From NCBI GenBank assembly GCA_031772625.1, contig CM062805.1, forward strand, positions 511,046,102 to 511,110,101: a stretch of DNA of 64,000 nucleotides, written 5' to 3'. This DNA comes from Pinus tabuliformis. Its lineage: Eukaryota > Streptophyta > Pinopsida > Pinales > Pinaceae. The first letter of the stretch is position 1. Each line of letters opens with the position of its first letter. Under the pieces are notes generated by a model. The model was not told the origin of the DNA, did no database searches, and worked only from the letters and a program-made list of their open reading frames with translations. The position numbers and the translations under genes are program-made. Shown here in pieces: positions 46,866 through 59,839 of this stretch.

Positions 46866-48600
46866 TAAATTGGATATTCAAATTTTTAATTTACTTTCTA
46901 AATTGAAATATCTTTTCATTATTTATATTTGTTTTAAATTTCATGTGTCACTTCATGTGAGCATGAAAGATATTACACATGTTCCTCATACTATTCACGA
47001 AACTAGTGTAGCTCCATATTAACACGTGTAGCTCCATATTAATTCTCAATCTAGCTTGTGCCAAAAGGTATCAACTCCACTAAGGTCACAAAAACTTTTA
47101 CTTTGAAAAAATTTGAGAAAATTCAAGGGATTTTAATTTCTAGATTGAAATATTTGAAAAAAGTCAAGAGATTTGAACCCTGTTGAAACATGGTAGGTAA
47201 ATAGCTAACATAAAACCATATTGGAATGGATCATGGGACCAACATTCCCACACAAAACATGAGACTAACTACCCACTCAATACAATGTTACATGGTATTA
47301 GAGCTTTACATGGTATCAAACGAAAGATGTTGCACTAAAAATTGCACCTCTTCTAATGGAATTTTATCTATGATTGGAATTCCTTGTAAACTAACCCCAC
47401 CCTAACAAAATGGGACTAACCATCTAACCATATATTCAAAATAATATTACTAATTAACACATCCCCTTACTATTGAAATGTTATAAATATAAGAAATTAT
47501 TTGTTTTCAATTATATATATAAATATATTGGAATATTTTATTTATGACCCATATTGGAATATCTTTTTAAATGAAAACTCCCTATAAAGTTTAAAGTTTT
47601 GCATATCCAAGTAACCAACCCTATTGGTTGAAAGAGAATAGTTTTATGCCCATTACTATATCGCTCTAGCCTCCTCTCTAAATCTATGTAAAATGATATA
47701 AATTTATTTTATTGGGAGTAAGAATTGAAATATCTTATTCATAATAGATATTAAATTATGTTTTTTTTTAAATATTTTTCTAAATTTTATTTTCCAATTT
47801 CATCTTAAGAATGGAAAGAGTCGCACAGCTCTCTCATTCTATAAAAATATGTATTTGTTATCATTAAATAAATTTATGAATAAATATAAAGATGGCATTG
47901 ATATATATTTTTTACACTTAAATTAGAACTTCATTTTAAGCATTCAAACATGTCACTTCTCTAAGTACGCAACACTTATATAAAAGTAATAATATTTTTA
48001 CTTTTAGTTACTTTATACCTCTCAATAGTTTCTCTCTATTTATATACAAAATATAAATTCCTTATTGAGTATGGAACGAATTACATATCTCCCTTATACT
48101 ACATTGAGTTATATAGAAGCTGCATTTTATGCAATAAGAAGTATATGGAAGCTAAGATATTTTATTTATGTCCTACACTAATTTTTTTTATAGTATTTTC
48201 AAATTATTACATTTCAATTCCATATTAAGTATTGAAAAAATAACACATTCTTCTCATACTGAAAAATGCAAAGCACATATATCAATGAAATAAGGAAATT
48301 TTCTCATATAAAATTATTTTATTAAGGCAGATATTTGAGTATATTATACCACATGTGGACTCCATGTTTAGCATTAAAGAGATTATGCATGGCTTTCATT
48401 TTGAGTTATAAAAACCAATTTTCTGGGTAAAAGGTACCTTTGAACAAAATAATTCTAGTTTTTTATTTTTTATTTTAAAACCATTGAAATAGTTTTTAAA
48501 ATGGTATAACTCTGTATTAAGTATAGAAGGAAATAAACATTTTCAATTATTATTATTTTTTGTCTCTCTTTATAGAAACTTGATATAAAATTATCCTACT
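46866..48600. repeat. Repeat Y, copy 1
   Basis: About 1.73 kb, AT-rich, no gene. It aligns in direct orientation with 48603-49711 plus 60452-61135. Inside, a motif near ttaagcatggaaagaattacacatctctctcatac recurs in degenerate form at about 46945, 47808, 47930, 48058, 48219, 48360 and 48513, suggesting an old higher-order satellite. Confidence 0.75.
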
Positions 48601-49199
48601 TAAAGTGGAAATTCAAATGTTTAGTTTACCGTCTAAATTGAAATATTTTTTCATTATTAACATTTGTTTTAAATGCCATGTGTCACTTCATGTGAACATG
48701 AGAGAAATTACACATCTTCCTCATAGTATTAAAACTCTCAATGTATCATGTGCAAGTAGGGATCAACTCCACTCATGTCACAAATATTTCTACATTGAAC
48801 AAAAGTGAGAAAATTCAAGGGATTTGATTCTCTAGATTGAAAATTTTGAGAAAAGTCAAGAGATTTGAACCTATTCATGCATGGTAGGTAAATAGTTAAC
48901 ATGTAACCATATTGAAATGGATCACAGGGACTAACATTCCCATGCAAAACATGGCACTAACTACCCTCTAAATATATTTTTAAGTGGTGTTAAAGTTTTA
49001 CAGAATATCAAACGAGATATTGGACTAACTGTTGCACCTCTCGCAATGGAATTATCTCTATGATTGAAACTCCTTGTAAACTAACTCCTTGTGAACTAAC
49101 CCCTACGTAGCAAAATGGGACTAATCACCTAACCATACATTCAAGATGATGTTACTTATTAACAAATCTCCTTACCATCTAAATGTTATAACCATAAGA

Positions 49200-49421
<222 letters not shown>

Positions 49422-49716
49422 TATGTTGTAATATAATATGTTGACATTGAAATATATTAGTTATGACTCATATTGAAATATTTTTTTAAATGGTTAAACT
49501 GTATAAAGTTTTAAAGTTCAACATATAGAAGTAACGAGTCTTATTGGTTGAAACATAATATTTTTATGCCAATTATTATATCTCTCTAATCCCCTCTCTC
49601 TATTTTTGTGGAATGATATAATTTATTTTATTCAAAGTAGGAATTAAAATATCTTATTCATAATAGATATTGTTATGATTTATTTTTTAATATTTTTCGA
49701 AATGTTAATTTCCAAC

Positions 49717-50222
49717 TGTAGGTTTTAACCCGGTACAAAAATTACCTGCATACGAATTCTAAAACACAGAAAATAAATAATGCAAGAGCATAACACATAA
49801 AACACATATACACAGAGATTTTCCCCTGGATCCCAAAACCGAGACTACTAGCTTGATTTTTCATTATTTTCCTTTCAATGTACAATACATATTTATGCAT
49901 GCCGAAGCATCCAATACCATGGACCGAAAACCATCGCGTCTGAAACCATGGACCGAAAACCATCGCATCCAAAACTATGTGCAAAAAAACATGCACAAAA
50001 CCACAGGTAGGTTCGCCCAACCTAATATAGGGTCCAAAAACAAAATTTTCCAGGGCGCTGCCCCAGACCCCATAAAATGGGGTTACCTGCACCCCTCAAA
50101 CCTCCTGTGATCCCCCCGCCCCCGCTACTTAATTGGTGCAATGAAGGGGGGGCTCCGCCCCCCTCATAACCCCCGGTTAACTACGTGGGCTAGTCGTGGA
50201 AAGAATATAACACAACCCATCA
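49717..50222 (-). repeat. Element F left LTR (3' LTR in element orientation)
   Basis: 506 bp, tgtaggttttaaccc...acccatca. A unit of about 30 bp (ccatggaccgaaaaccatcg) is doubled near 49916-49970 but single in the right LTR. Just to the right, ttctcccacttg is the complement of a polypurine tract (aagtgggagaa). Confidence 0.9.
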
Positions 50223-50429
50223 TTCTCCCACTTGTTGTTTCTTTAAACAGGGGGCCACAAGAGAGCTTAGTCATTTATCCAGCCCTGCAATGCCCATTGT
50301 TTCTCTACACCAAGAGAACTTCTGAGAGCTCACATATTTTTCAATGCATCTACAGTATTCTTCAAAGTGTCCACCTTTACCAGCAACACCTTTTTGTCTT
50401 CTATCATATCCCTCACAAAGTGATACTGA

Positions 50430-50962
50430 ACATCAATGTGCTTTGTCCTTGAATGGTAAGCAGGGTTTTTTGCCAAGAAAATTGAACCTTGGCTATCACA
50501 GTCTATCCTTATAGCTCCCTGTACTAACCCCATACGTGAACACAATCTCTACAACCAAACTGCTTCCTTGCTTGCATGAGTGGCTGCCATGTATTCTGCC
50601 TCTATAGTTGGTAGTGCGACTATAGATTGTTTCTTACTCATCCAACTGACTGCACCTCCAAATAGGTTAAACACATAGCCACTTGTAGATCTTCTTAGAT
50701 CCAGATCTCCAGCCCGGTCCACATCAACAAAGGCACGAATATCCAAAACTCTATCCAATCCTGGTCTTCCTTGGTAGCACAAACCATAATCACTAGTGTC
50801 ACGCAAATACCTGAAAACCTGCTTCACTGTTGTCCAATACTCCTTCCCTAGTTTTGTCATAAACATGCTCAATACTCCCACTGCATGTGAAATGTCTGGT
50901 CTAGTACAAACTATCGCATACATCAGGCTACCGACTACACTTGCATATGGAACATGGGACAT
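50430..50962 (-). pseudogene. RNase H region of element F
   Basis: Copia RNase H: YASVVGSLMYAIVCTRPDISHAVG, DLDLRRSTSGYVFNLFGG, SWMSKKQSIVALPTIEAEYMA and, near 50490-50440, HIDVQYHFVRDMI. These are the standard end blocks of Copia pol, directly before the 3' LTR. Broken. Confidence 0.92.
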
Positions 50963-51556
50963 GTCCTCTTCCTCTTCTTGTGTCTTGGGACACTATTTAG
51001 CAGATAACTTTACACCTACAGGAATATGAACCTTCACCGGTTTACTAACCTGTATATTAAACCTCTGCAATATTGTCTCGACATAATTCCTCTGGTTTAA
51101 CCAGAGCTTCCTATTTGTCTGATCTCTTTTAATTTCCATGCCCAAAATATAGTTTGCAGCACCAAGATCTTTCATGTCGAATTTGAAGGACAAATGGGTC
51201 TTCAAATCCTGGATAATTTCTTTGTCATTTCCAACTAGAAAAATATCATCCACATACGAGACCAGATAAATAACACAGTCACCAATTAATTTAAAATACA
51301 CACAATGATTTGCTTTGCTTCTGGTGAAGCCAAGTCTCCGTATAAATGTATCAAATTTCTGATACCACATCCTTTGTGATTAGTTTAACCCATACAGGGA
51401 CTTATTTAACTTGCATACCAGTTCTTTATTACACTTCACTGCAAAACCTTCAGGTTGCTTCATGTAGATCTCCTCTTCCAGATCCCCATGAAGAAATGCT
51501 GCCTTCACATCCATCTGTTCTACCTCAAAATCAAAAGCAGCAGTGATAGATAAAAG

Positions 51557-52007
51557 TGTAGGAATTTACAGGGTAAGTTCCTCAGACAGAACACCAAAGG
51601 ACACCACTCACAAACAAATCACAGATCAATACACCAGTATTTTGACGTGGTTAAAACCCTCAAAGAGGGAAACAGTCCACAGCCTGAGCCAACGCGGCCA
51701 CTTCAGGCAATTTATTAATAAAAGAATGAAAATTTACATATGCTTCTCTCATAGACGGATTACCCTACAAGTGACCCTCCATGCGCTTTAAATAGAAATC
51801 ATGGACCAATCGGGTGTTAAGCCATGGATCAAGTGTCGGTAATACCGGGGAGAGAATGAACCGTCGGATCACTACATATCGTGACCGTTGGATTGTAAGT
51901 TACAAAATGTACATAGTAAAGAAACACACTTTACCTAACTCTATACCTAACTCTATACTAGACCAAGTTGTACTTAACTATTTCCTATGTGGCGGAATAT
52001 CCTAACA
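51557..52007 (-). repeat. Element G left LTR (3' LTR in element orientation)
   Basis: 451 bp, tgtaggaattt...tcctaaca, followed by tcccccctta, whose complement is a clear polypurine tract (taaggggggatg). Confidence 0.95.
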
Positions 52008-52349
52008 TCCCCCCTTAAGAACAAATTGGGATAGGATTGAAGGATTTACAAATATGACACAATAGGAGAAGGAAGGAGGCACTAGAACCTATCCCCCCTT
52101 AGTGACAACTTCCTGAACTCCAACCATAAATCGAAGTTTAGTGAACTTCACCTCTGTGAGAGCCTTTGTGAAGAAACTTGACCATCTGTTGAACAATATT
52201 GCACTTCAAGAACATGGTCGTGAATGAGCTTTCTGATGAAGTGCATGTGCATTTCAATGTGTTTGTTGCGCTGATGTTGGACTGGATCTTTGCATAGCTG
52301 AATGGCACTTTGATTATCACACCAAAGTGTAGCCGGATGATGTTGCTGA

Positions 52350-53500
52350 AAGCCAAACTCTGACAGGATCTAACGAAGCCACAAGGCTTCCTTACTAGCT
52401 TCTACGGCACCACGATACTCTGCTTCTGTTGAAGAAAGAGAAATGGCACCTTGTTTCTTGCAAGCCCATGTAATAGGTCCTGAACGAAGAGTGAACACAT
52501 AACTTGCAGTAGACTTCCGATCATCAGGGTCAACTACCCAATCGGAATCAGTGAAACCAACCAATAGAGGAGATGCTTTGGCACTGTAATGAATCCCAAA
52601 CTGAACTGTACCTCGAACATAACGAATTATTCTTTTAGCTGCTTTCCAATGACTTTCACGTGGGTTTTGCATAAACCGAGCAACAAGGCCAACAGCAAAG
52701 GAAAGGTCATGACGAGTATGGGTTAGATACAAAAGTTTTCCTGCAAGTTGACGGTATAAGGTAGCATCAACTTTAGGAGAAGTACAAGTGACGGAAAGTT
52801 TGACTCCAGAATGAAAGGGAGAAGGGGCTGGCTTACAGTCTTCCATGTGAAAATGGCGTAGAATATCACAGGCATACTTGGACTGAGAAAGGGAAATACC
52901 TTCCTTGGATTGCAAGACTTGAAGACCGAGAAAATAATGTAAGTGTCCTAAGTCTGTCATTTCAAACTTCCTTTTAAGGCTAGACTTCACATGGTTTATA
53001 AGGTTGGGATCACTACCAGTCAGGATAAGATCATCAACATAAAGAACAAGAATGATAAGAGACTTGCCCACTTTCTTGGTGTAGACAGTATTGTCAGAAT
53101 GACACCTAGAGAAGCCAGATTCTAAAAGAAAGTTATCCATTTTGGCATACCAAGCTCGAGGAGCTTACTTGAGACCATAAAGGGATTTCTTAAGCCGACA
53201 TACAAGGCTGGAGTATGTTTGTATAAAGCCAATAGGTTGTTCCATATAGATTTCTTCATGCAAGTCCCCATGCAAGAAGGCGGATTTAACATCCATCTGA
53301 TGGACTTCCCATTTGAAAGAAGCAGCAAGGGAAAGAACAAGGTAGATAGAGTTAATTTTGGCAACAGGGGAGAAGGTTTCAGTATAGTCAATGCCTTCAA
53401 CTTGTGAAAAACCCTTAGCAACAAGACGAGCTTTATGTTTATCAACTTTCCCATCTGGTCCATACTTGGTTCTGTAAACCCTTTTGCATCTAACAAGTTT
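52350..53500 (-). pseudogene. Reverse transcriptase and RNase H of element G
   Basis: RT with GFTEPSM... KARLVAKG-type entry near 53490-53400, the DVKSAFLHGDLHEEIYMEQP-type block (about 53300-53220), LYVDDLILTGS with YVDD at 53031-53042, and DLGHLHYFLGLQV. RNase H from about 52780: YRQLAGKLLYLTHTRHDLSFAVG, DWVVDPDDRKSTASYVF, SLSSTEAEYRGAVEASKEALWL. The domains and their spacing are those of a normal Copia pol. Few breaks. Confidence 0.94.
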
Positions 53501-54800
53501 TCATCCCTTTGGTAGAGGAACAAGATCCCATGTATCATTTGCCAATAATGAATGATATTCTTCATTCATAGCTGCTTCCCAATCTGGATGGCCTGAAGCT
53601 TCTGCAAAGGTGTCAGGATCATAATTCACTAAAGCTTGAGCCAGTAAAGAAGAGGCTCTCTCGAACTGAGAACGTGTACGTCGCTGATCTGTAGGATCAC
53701 CAGCAAGATCACCTGCTGCATCCCGAGTATCACAGACCCATTTTGGAAGCTGAGGAGCGGAAGGAGGATCCTGAGAAGGTGGGGGAGGATTTTCATCCTC
53801 GCTTTCATCATATGAAGAAGAAATATTTTCAAAAGTAGAAGAGATAGGGAGAGGTGGCACATCCACCGAACTAGGCTCGTAGGCCGATATATTTTCATCA
53901 AACTTTACATCTCTTCTAATGATAACATTTTTGGACTTAAGTGGAATAAGTCTATATCCTTTGACATCTTTAGAATATCCAACAAAAATACATTTTTCAC
54001 TATTAGGTTCTAAAGCTTTATGTTTCTCATCTAGAATATGGGCCCATGCTTCACTTCCAAAAACACGAAAGTGACTTACATCTGGTTTGATTGAGCTCCA
54101 TGCTTCTTCTGGAGTGATATTCTTTAAAACCTTAGTAGGAGTGCGATTTATTATGTAATTTGCACAGTTAATTGCTTCTGCCCAATAATTAAGACTAAGT
54201 CCTTTAGATTGAAGCATACAATTAACCATTTCCTTTAAGGTGCGATTCTTCCTTTCAGCTACACCATTTTGTTGTGGAGTATATGGAACAGTATGTTGCA
54301 TTGGAATTCCATTCTCAGTGCAAAAGTTGATGAATGTGTTTTTAACATATTCTCCGCCATTATCAGATCTTAGCTTAAGAATTTGATGTCCAGATTGTTT
54401 TTCAACAAAGGCCTTAAAGGCCAAGAACATGTTAAATACTTCACTCTTGAGTTTTAAGAAGTATACCCAAGTGTGTCTGGAGAAATCATCAATGAAAGTT
54501 AAGAAATACTTGTAGCCAGAGAATGAAGCAACTGGAAGTGGACCACATAAATCACTATGCACAAGCTATAAAGGGGCTGAGGCATGCCAAGAGGCACGTT
54601 TTTCAAAACTGTCCCGATGATGTTTTCCGAGTTCACATCCAGAAAAGACACCATCTCTGCAAGATACCATTGGAAGACCTGTCGCCATATTTTCTTTACA
54701 TAAATTCTGAAGAGAGCGATAGTTTAAGTGACCAAATCGCTCATGCCAAAGTTTGCTCACTTCATCATTATGAGCAACAAATACTGAGGGAAGATTTGAT
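53501..54800 (-). pseudogene. Integrase of element G
   Basis: GAG-pre-integrase HHCC block (LWHERFGHLNYRSLQNL ... CELGKHHRDSF, about 54760-54590), then the DDE core: LHSDLCGPLPVASFSGYKYFLTFIDDFSRH (from 54562), SDNGGEYVKNTFINFC near 54360, and QHTVPYTPQQNGVAERKNRT near 54300-54240. The C-terminal part has FGSEAWAHILDE, KCIFVGYSKDVKGYRL and an acidic/proline stretch near 53830-53760. It reads open over most of its length. Confidence 0.95.
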
Positions 54801-56158
54801 GACCCAAAGTTGTGAAACTTATACAACCTTGTAGAATCATCAGCAATGCCAGTAGCTAAAATCTGTCTAGGATCTCTTAGGTCCTTAATTACAACATCGT
54901 GAGGTGAAAATTCAACGATTTTACCTTCACCTGAATGAGTTATCTGATATACAGATAGAAGGTTGCAGGATAAGGTTGGAACACATAATACATCATTAAA
55001 CTGACCATTGTCTATATGAATAGTTCCAGTCCCTACAACACTAAGAGATCTATCATCACCAACATATATATTTTTGGTGTTCCAATCATTTAAAGAAGAA
55101 AACATGGGTTTGTTTTTGGCCATGTGATAAGAAGCTCCAGAATCAATGAGCCACTCATGTGAATGAGAAGAAGAAGATACATTTAGTGCATAGCCAGACC
55201 GAGATGCTTGACAACCACATGCAGAAAGTGCCATTCCTGAAGATGAAGTTGAAGTTGAAGAGTGCTCCAAATGGATGTTATGCTTCTCCATTGCTGCTTT
55301 CAAGGCTTCCATCTTCTTAAAGCATTTGGATTCTAAGTGGCCATCTCGATTACAAGAGTTGCAATGTCTATCAGTCTTCTTCGCTTTGTTTTTATTTGTC
55401 TTATCATTTTGTTGAAATGATTTTTCATTTTGAGGCTGAAATTTCTTAGGACCCTTGTTTGGTTTAGGACCATTCTTTTTAGGATACAACTTTTTAGGAT
55501 TCTTTGGATTTGGTTGCTGCTGGGTGGCTAATGCTTTCTTAGAAGATTTTCCAAGATGAAGAAGACCAAGGTGTAAGATTTTTTCTTGTTCTCTTATTAA
55601 AGAATCACAAAAGGAATCAAAGGAAGGGGACTTGTAGGTTTGTCCTTGAGAAATGAAGGCTTCTCTTGTAGAATGGAAGGTTGAAACAAACACAGAATAG
55701 GTTGGTCCCAACTTAGTAAGAATGGAGTAGATAAGGCTACTATCTTCTTTCTTAACCTTAACACCTTCCAAGAGAAGTCTAAGGGTCTTGAACTTGGACA
55801 AAAAATCTTCAATGCAAGAAAAATTATTGGGGTCCAATGTAAGCAATTGATTTTCAAGTTGATGGGCTTTAAGTTCATTTTTAATTCCAAAGACTTTAGT
55901 AATCTGTTGTAGTGCTTCATCAGGAGTATCAAGTTCTGCAATATGGAATCTAAGATCTGGAGAGATAGACATCCCTATCAACCCACGTGCTTGGTCTTGC
56001 CTATTTTCCCATTTAGCTGCCTTGTCTTCATCTTTCGGTTTGGTCTCTTGGCCTGTGGCTATTCTATAAAGACCTTTACTTCTAAGTAAATCCACAATGT
56101 AGGACCACCATTGGAAGTAGTTGGTGCTGTCAAGAATAACTTGGCATGGAATTTCCAT
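54801..56158 (-). pseudogene. Gag and protease of element G
   Basis: Gag starts MEIPCQVILDSTNYFQWWSY, the N-terminal form of Copia Gag (x-L-x-x-x-N-Y-x-x-W), followed by the UBN2-like core (DEALQQITKVFGIKNELKAH, FLSKFKTLRLLLEG). A Lys/Asn/Gln-rich stretch precedes the CCHC knuckle CNSCNRDGHLESKC (about 55370-55325). The protease is near 55160-55000 with WLIDSGASYHMA. The ATG at 56158 is the first after the leader and fits the family start. This part reads open throughout, unusual in this window. Confidence 0.95.
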
Positions 56159-56641
56159 TTAAAAAAAAAAAACTGAAGCTATGGATGCTGAAACTAAGTG
56201 AACCAATGGAAAGATCTCGAAAAAATAGGCTGTTTCAAAAAAAACGGTTCTGAAAAAAACTTCCGGATGAAGAAGTTATGGCTTTTTAAAAACAAATTGA
56301 TGAAGTCGCCGACGAAGTGCGGGAATGTGTGGAAATAAAAAATCCGCCCCCACAAAATGGAGATTTGAACCCAAGACCTCTACTCTCATAAATTAGCTTT
56401 GCACCAAGTGAGCTATACAAAAAGTTTGAGAGAGAGAGAGGGGGGGGGGGGGGGGGGGGGGTTGATGCTTTGGGTTGCGTGCTTGCCTTGAGAACGCTTT
56501 TTTTCCCTACAAAACAAAAAACACAAAACCCAACATGGACATACAAAAAAAACGAACCTTGTGGCTCGAATTTAGCTTTAGCCAGAAACTAGATATTTTA
56601 AAAAATGAACCTTGCGGCTCAAAGTTAGCTTTAACCTTGCG
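56159..56641 (-). other. Untranslated leader of element G
   Basis: About 480 bp between the primer site and Gag without coding sequence. It holds a (GA)n run (about 56428-56440) and 22 G in a row at 56440-56461 (C in the element's sense strand). Confidence 0.7.
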
Positions 56642-56653
56642 GCTTTGATACCA
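56642..56653 (-). promoter_or_regulatory. Primer-binding site of element G
   Basis: The complement tggtatcaaagc abuts the LTR end; initiator-Met type with one change. Confidence 0.88.
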
Positions 56654-57093
56654 TGTAGGAATTTATAGGGTAAGTTCCTCAGACAGAACACCAAAGGACA
56701 CCGCTCACAATCAGATCACAGATCAATACAACAGTATTTTGACGTGGTTAAAACCCTCAAAGAGGGAAACAGTCCATGGCCTGAGCCAACGCAGCCACTT
56801 CAGGCAATTTATTAATAAAAAAAATGAAAATTTACATATGATTCTCTCATAAACGGATTACCCTACAAATGACCCTCCATGCGCTTTAAATAGAAATCAT
56901 GGACCAATCGGGTGTTAAGCCATGGATCAAGTGTCGGTAATACCGAGTAGAGAATGAACCGTCGGATCACTACATATCGTGATCGTCAGATTGTAAGTTA
57001 CAAAATGTACATAGTAAAGAAACACACTTTACCTAACTCTATACTAGACCAAGTTGTACTTAACTATTTCCTATGTGTCGGAATATCCTAACA
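56654..57093 (-). repeat. Element G right LTR (5' LTR in element orientation)
   Basis: 440 bp, tgtaggaattt...tcctaaca, followed by aaaag and then element F sequence. Confidence 0.95.
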
Positions 57094-57319
57094 AAAAGTA
57101 ATCTAATAGAAGTTAGCTTGGAAACATGAGAAAAAATATCACTAAAATAAATTCCTCGCATGTGGGAATAACCTTTTGCTACCAATCGAGCTTTGTATTT
57201 CTCTACCTTTCCTTTTGCATTTGTCTTCTTCTTGAACACCCATTTGCTGCCAATCTGTTTCCTTCCAGCTGGCAACTCCACCAGATCCCAAGCCCCATTT
57301 TTGTGCAAAGACACCGTTT

Positions 57320-58330
57320 CATCAAACATGGCCTCTTTCCAGAGTTTTCCATCCTCTGAATCTACTGCTTCCTTCACAGTTCTGGGATCATCATCAATAA
57401 TAGATAAAGAAAAATTTGAGCAGAAAGCAGATGGACTATACCTTTCTGGCTGCCTTCTTTCTTGAACTGATCTTCTCACACTCGGAGTTTGTGGCTCTTC
57501 ATCTTCTGATTCCTCCTCTATTGTAGAGTCTGATTCTTCCTCCTTTAGCTCAAACTCTCTCTTTTCAGGTTCCTTTGGTTGGACTTCATGTTTAATGACA
57601 TCCTTCACCTCTCTGAACACCACATCTCGGCTGTACACAACCTTCCTTGTTACTAGGTTCCAACTCTTATAACCCTTTAAAACATCCTTATACCCAATAA
57701 AGATGTACTTTTTAGATTTACTATCCAACTTGGTTCGTTTCTCCTTTGGAACATGAACATATGCATCACATCCAAATACCCTCATATGTGAAAGAGAGGG
57801 TTTCTTACCAGTCCATACCTCTTGTGGAGTCTTATCCTCCAACGCTGATGAAGGTGATTTGTTGACCAGGTAACATGTTGTCTCCACTGTCTTTGCCCAG
57901 AATTCTTGTCCTGACCCGACACCACTGAGCATGCTTCTTGCCCTTTCCATCAACATCTTGTTCATTCTTTCTGCAACTTCATTTTGATGAGGTGTATATG
58001 GAGTAGTCTTCTACCATGCTATACCACACTTCTTATAGAATTCTTCAAATTCCTTACTGCAAAACTCCACCATTATCTGTTCTCGGCACCTTTATCTTCT
58101 TCTCTATCTGGTTTTCCACCAGAGCCTTAAATTCTTTAACCCTGTCAAAGACTTCAGATTTCTTCTTAAGGAAATATATCCATGTATTCCTTGAGAAGTC
58201 ATCCATAAATGATACATAGTACACAGACTTACCTAATGATGGAACCTTCACAGGTCCGAACACATCACTGTGCACAAGCTCTAATATCTGTTTCGCCCTC
58301 TTACCACTAGAGGGGAAACTCACCCGATTC
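57320..58330 (-). pseudogene. Integrase of element F
   Basis: ILELVHSDVFGPVKVPSLGKSVYYVSFMDDFSRNTWIYFLK (from about 58290), then the region of the third acid and NKMLMERARSML (about 57965), TCYLVNKSPSSAL, VFGCDAYVHVPKEKRTKLD, KKYIFIGYKDVLKGY. An acidic linker follows (about 57590-57480). Typical Copia integrase; broken. Confidence 0.92.
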
Positions 58331-58350
58331 TGCTTCCCATATAAACAATT

Positions 58351-58930
58351 TTAAGAGAAACCAAAATCTAGAGAGCTATTACTCATACCTTCTGCCATAC
58401 CTTTACCATGAAGTATTCGAAGGCCCTTCTCTCCAATATGTCCAAGCCTTTGATGCCACAACATGGTCTTCTCTCCAGAGACCACTAGATTTTCTGTTCC
58501 ACTTTCAGGAACCACAGAACTATTGCACCCATCAACAACAGTGCTACCTTTCATCTTGTACAGAGTTCCAATCCGAACTTCCCGCATCAATACCAGTGCT
58601 CCCCAAACCATCTGGTAGGTATCCTTCTCAAACACTATTTTTACACATGCGTCATCCATCTTGCTTACAGAAATCAAATTTCTGGCCAATGCAAGAATAT
58701 GTAAAACACCTAGAAGTGTTTTAACCCTTCCACCTTGTAACTTCAACTTTACTTTTCCGCAACCAATGATTCTAACCTTCCTATCATCCCCTAAGAAGAC
58801 ATCACCACCATATTATTTCTCATACTCACAGAACCACTCTCTATGGGGACTGAAGTGAAAGGATGCACCTGAATCAATCGACCATGTCTCATTATCTACA
58901 TGTGTACTTGAAGAAGCCAAGTACACATCC
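58351..58930 (-). pseudogene. Protease and pre-integrase region of element F
   Basis: Contains ETWSIDSGASFHF-type sequence near 58900-58850 (protease active-site region), LQGGRVKTLLGVLHILALARNLISVSKMDD near 58740-58660, and the HHCC block LWHQRLGHIGEKGLRILHGKGM near 58470-58400. Broken. Confidence 0.85.
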
Positions 58931-58959
58931 CCACCTTCATCTGAGGTGGTTTTCGCCTC

Positions 58960-59716
58960 TGCAGAAGGAGAATAATCAGATCCCTTTCCTTTGTCAAGAG
59001 CTTTAAATTTATAATCCCTTTTGTAGTGCCCTTCCTTTCCATATTTCCATTACACCACCTTTACAGGTTTTCCAGGGGATTTAGATCTCCCTCTAGATTT
59101 AGATCTCCCACTCGATGACTTATTTTTGTTTCTATTCTGGGACCTTCCTCGTACAGATAAGACATCACCATCTCCTCCACCAGCAAGGATGAGACTATTT
59201 CATCAAACTGCAAGGCAGTTGCATTGCTACCTATTGCAATAACCAAACTATCCCACGAATCTGGTAGAGAACACAAAAAACTAATGCACTTATCTTCATC
59301 TGAAATTTTGATATCAACAGACGATAAATGACTTACCACAATATTAAACGCATTCAGATGCTCTGTCACTGAGTCTCCATCTTTTATCCTTAGGTTATAC
59401 AACTTTTCCATAGGAATAGTTTATTCACCAGAGACTTAGATTGGTACAAAGTCCCTAACTTGTCCCACAAAGCCTTCCCCGTAGCTTCCCCTAATACATT
59501 CAGCAATACTAAATCTGAGACACACAATCATATTGTGATCTTTGCCTTCCGATCCGACCTCTTCCATTCTTCATCAGACACTCTCGTTGGTTTAGTACCC
59601 GGATCTACCGTGATCCACTAATCTTTATCCACCAATAGATCATCCATCTTGAGTTTCCACAACTCAAAACTCTGACCATTAAATTTCTCGATCTTTATCT
59701 TTCCACTACTTTCCAT
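58960..59716 (-). pseudogene. Gag region of element F
   Basis: Begins MESSGKIKIEKFNGQSFELW and continues with the UBN2-type Gag core (MEKLYNLRIKDGDSVTEHLNAFNIVVSHL, ISDEDKCISFLCSLPDSWDSLV). An Arg/Ser-rich stretch follows near 59130-59080. The zinc knuckle near 59050-59010 is worn. Broken. Confidence 0.88.
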
Positions 59717-59826
59717 TTTCTTTTACCACTAGAATCGATCCCATAGATCTCCCATTGAATGAGGGCTACTATAGGCTCGAGCAAAACCCCTCAACAACAA
59801 AGGCGTCCCCTTGAAGCCAAAAACAT

Positions 59827-59839
59827 CTCTGATACAAAA
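59827..59839 (-). promoter_or_regulatory. Worn primer-binding site of element F
   Basis: The complement ttttgtatcagag lies against the LTR end; it resembles the Met-type site tggtatcagag with changes. Confidence 0.55.

Larger units (their letters stand above)
51557..57093 (-). mobile_element. Element G: Copia retrotransposon inserted in F
   Basis: 5.5 kb, minus strand, LTRs 51557-52007 and 56654-57093, perfect target duplication aaaag (51552-51556, 57094-57098). Complete Copia order: Gag, protease, integrase, RT, RNase H. LTRs differ at about 18 of 440 aligned bases (about 4%) and by an 11-bp duplication in the left copy. It is the best preserved Copia element here, with about four breaks. 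It differs from F in LTRs and proteins, so it is a separate family. Confidence 0.95.
50990..57310 (-). pseudogene. Reverse transcriptase region of element F, split by element G
   Basis: The N-terminal RT part lies near 57310-57094 (WDLVELPAGRKQIGSKWVFKKK ... YKARLVAKGYS) and the rest near 51551-50990 (DVKAAFLHGDLEEEIYMKQPEGF, the YVDD box at 51245-51256, DLGAANYILGMEI). Element G occupies 51557-57093, between them. Copia-type RT with the standard YVDD catalytic box. Broken. Confidence 0.9.
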
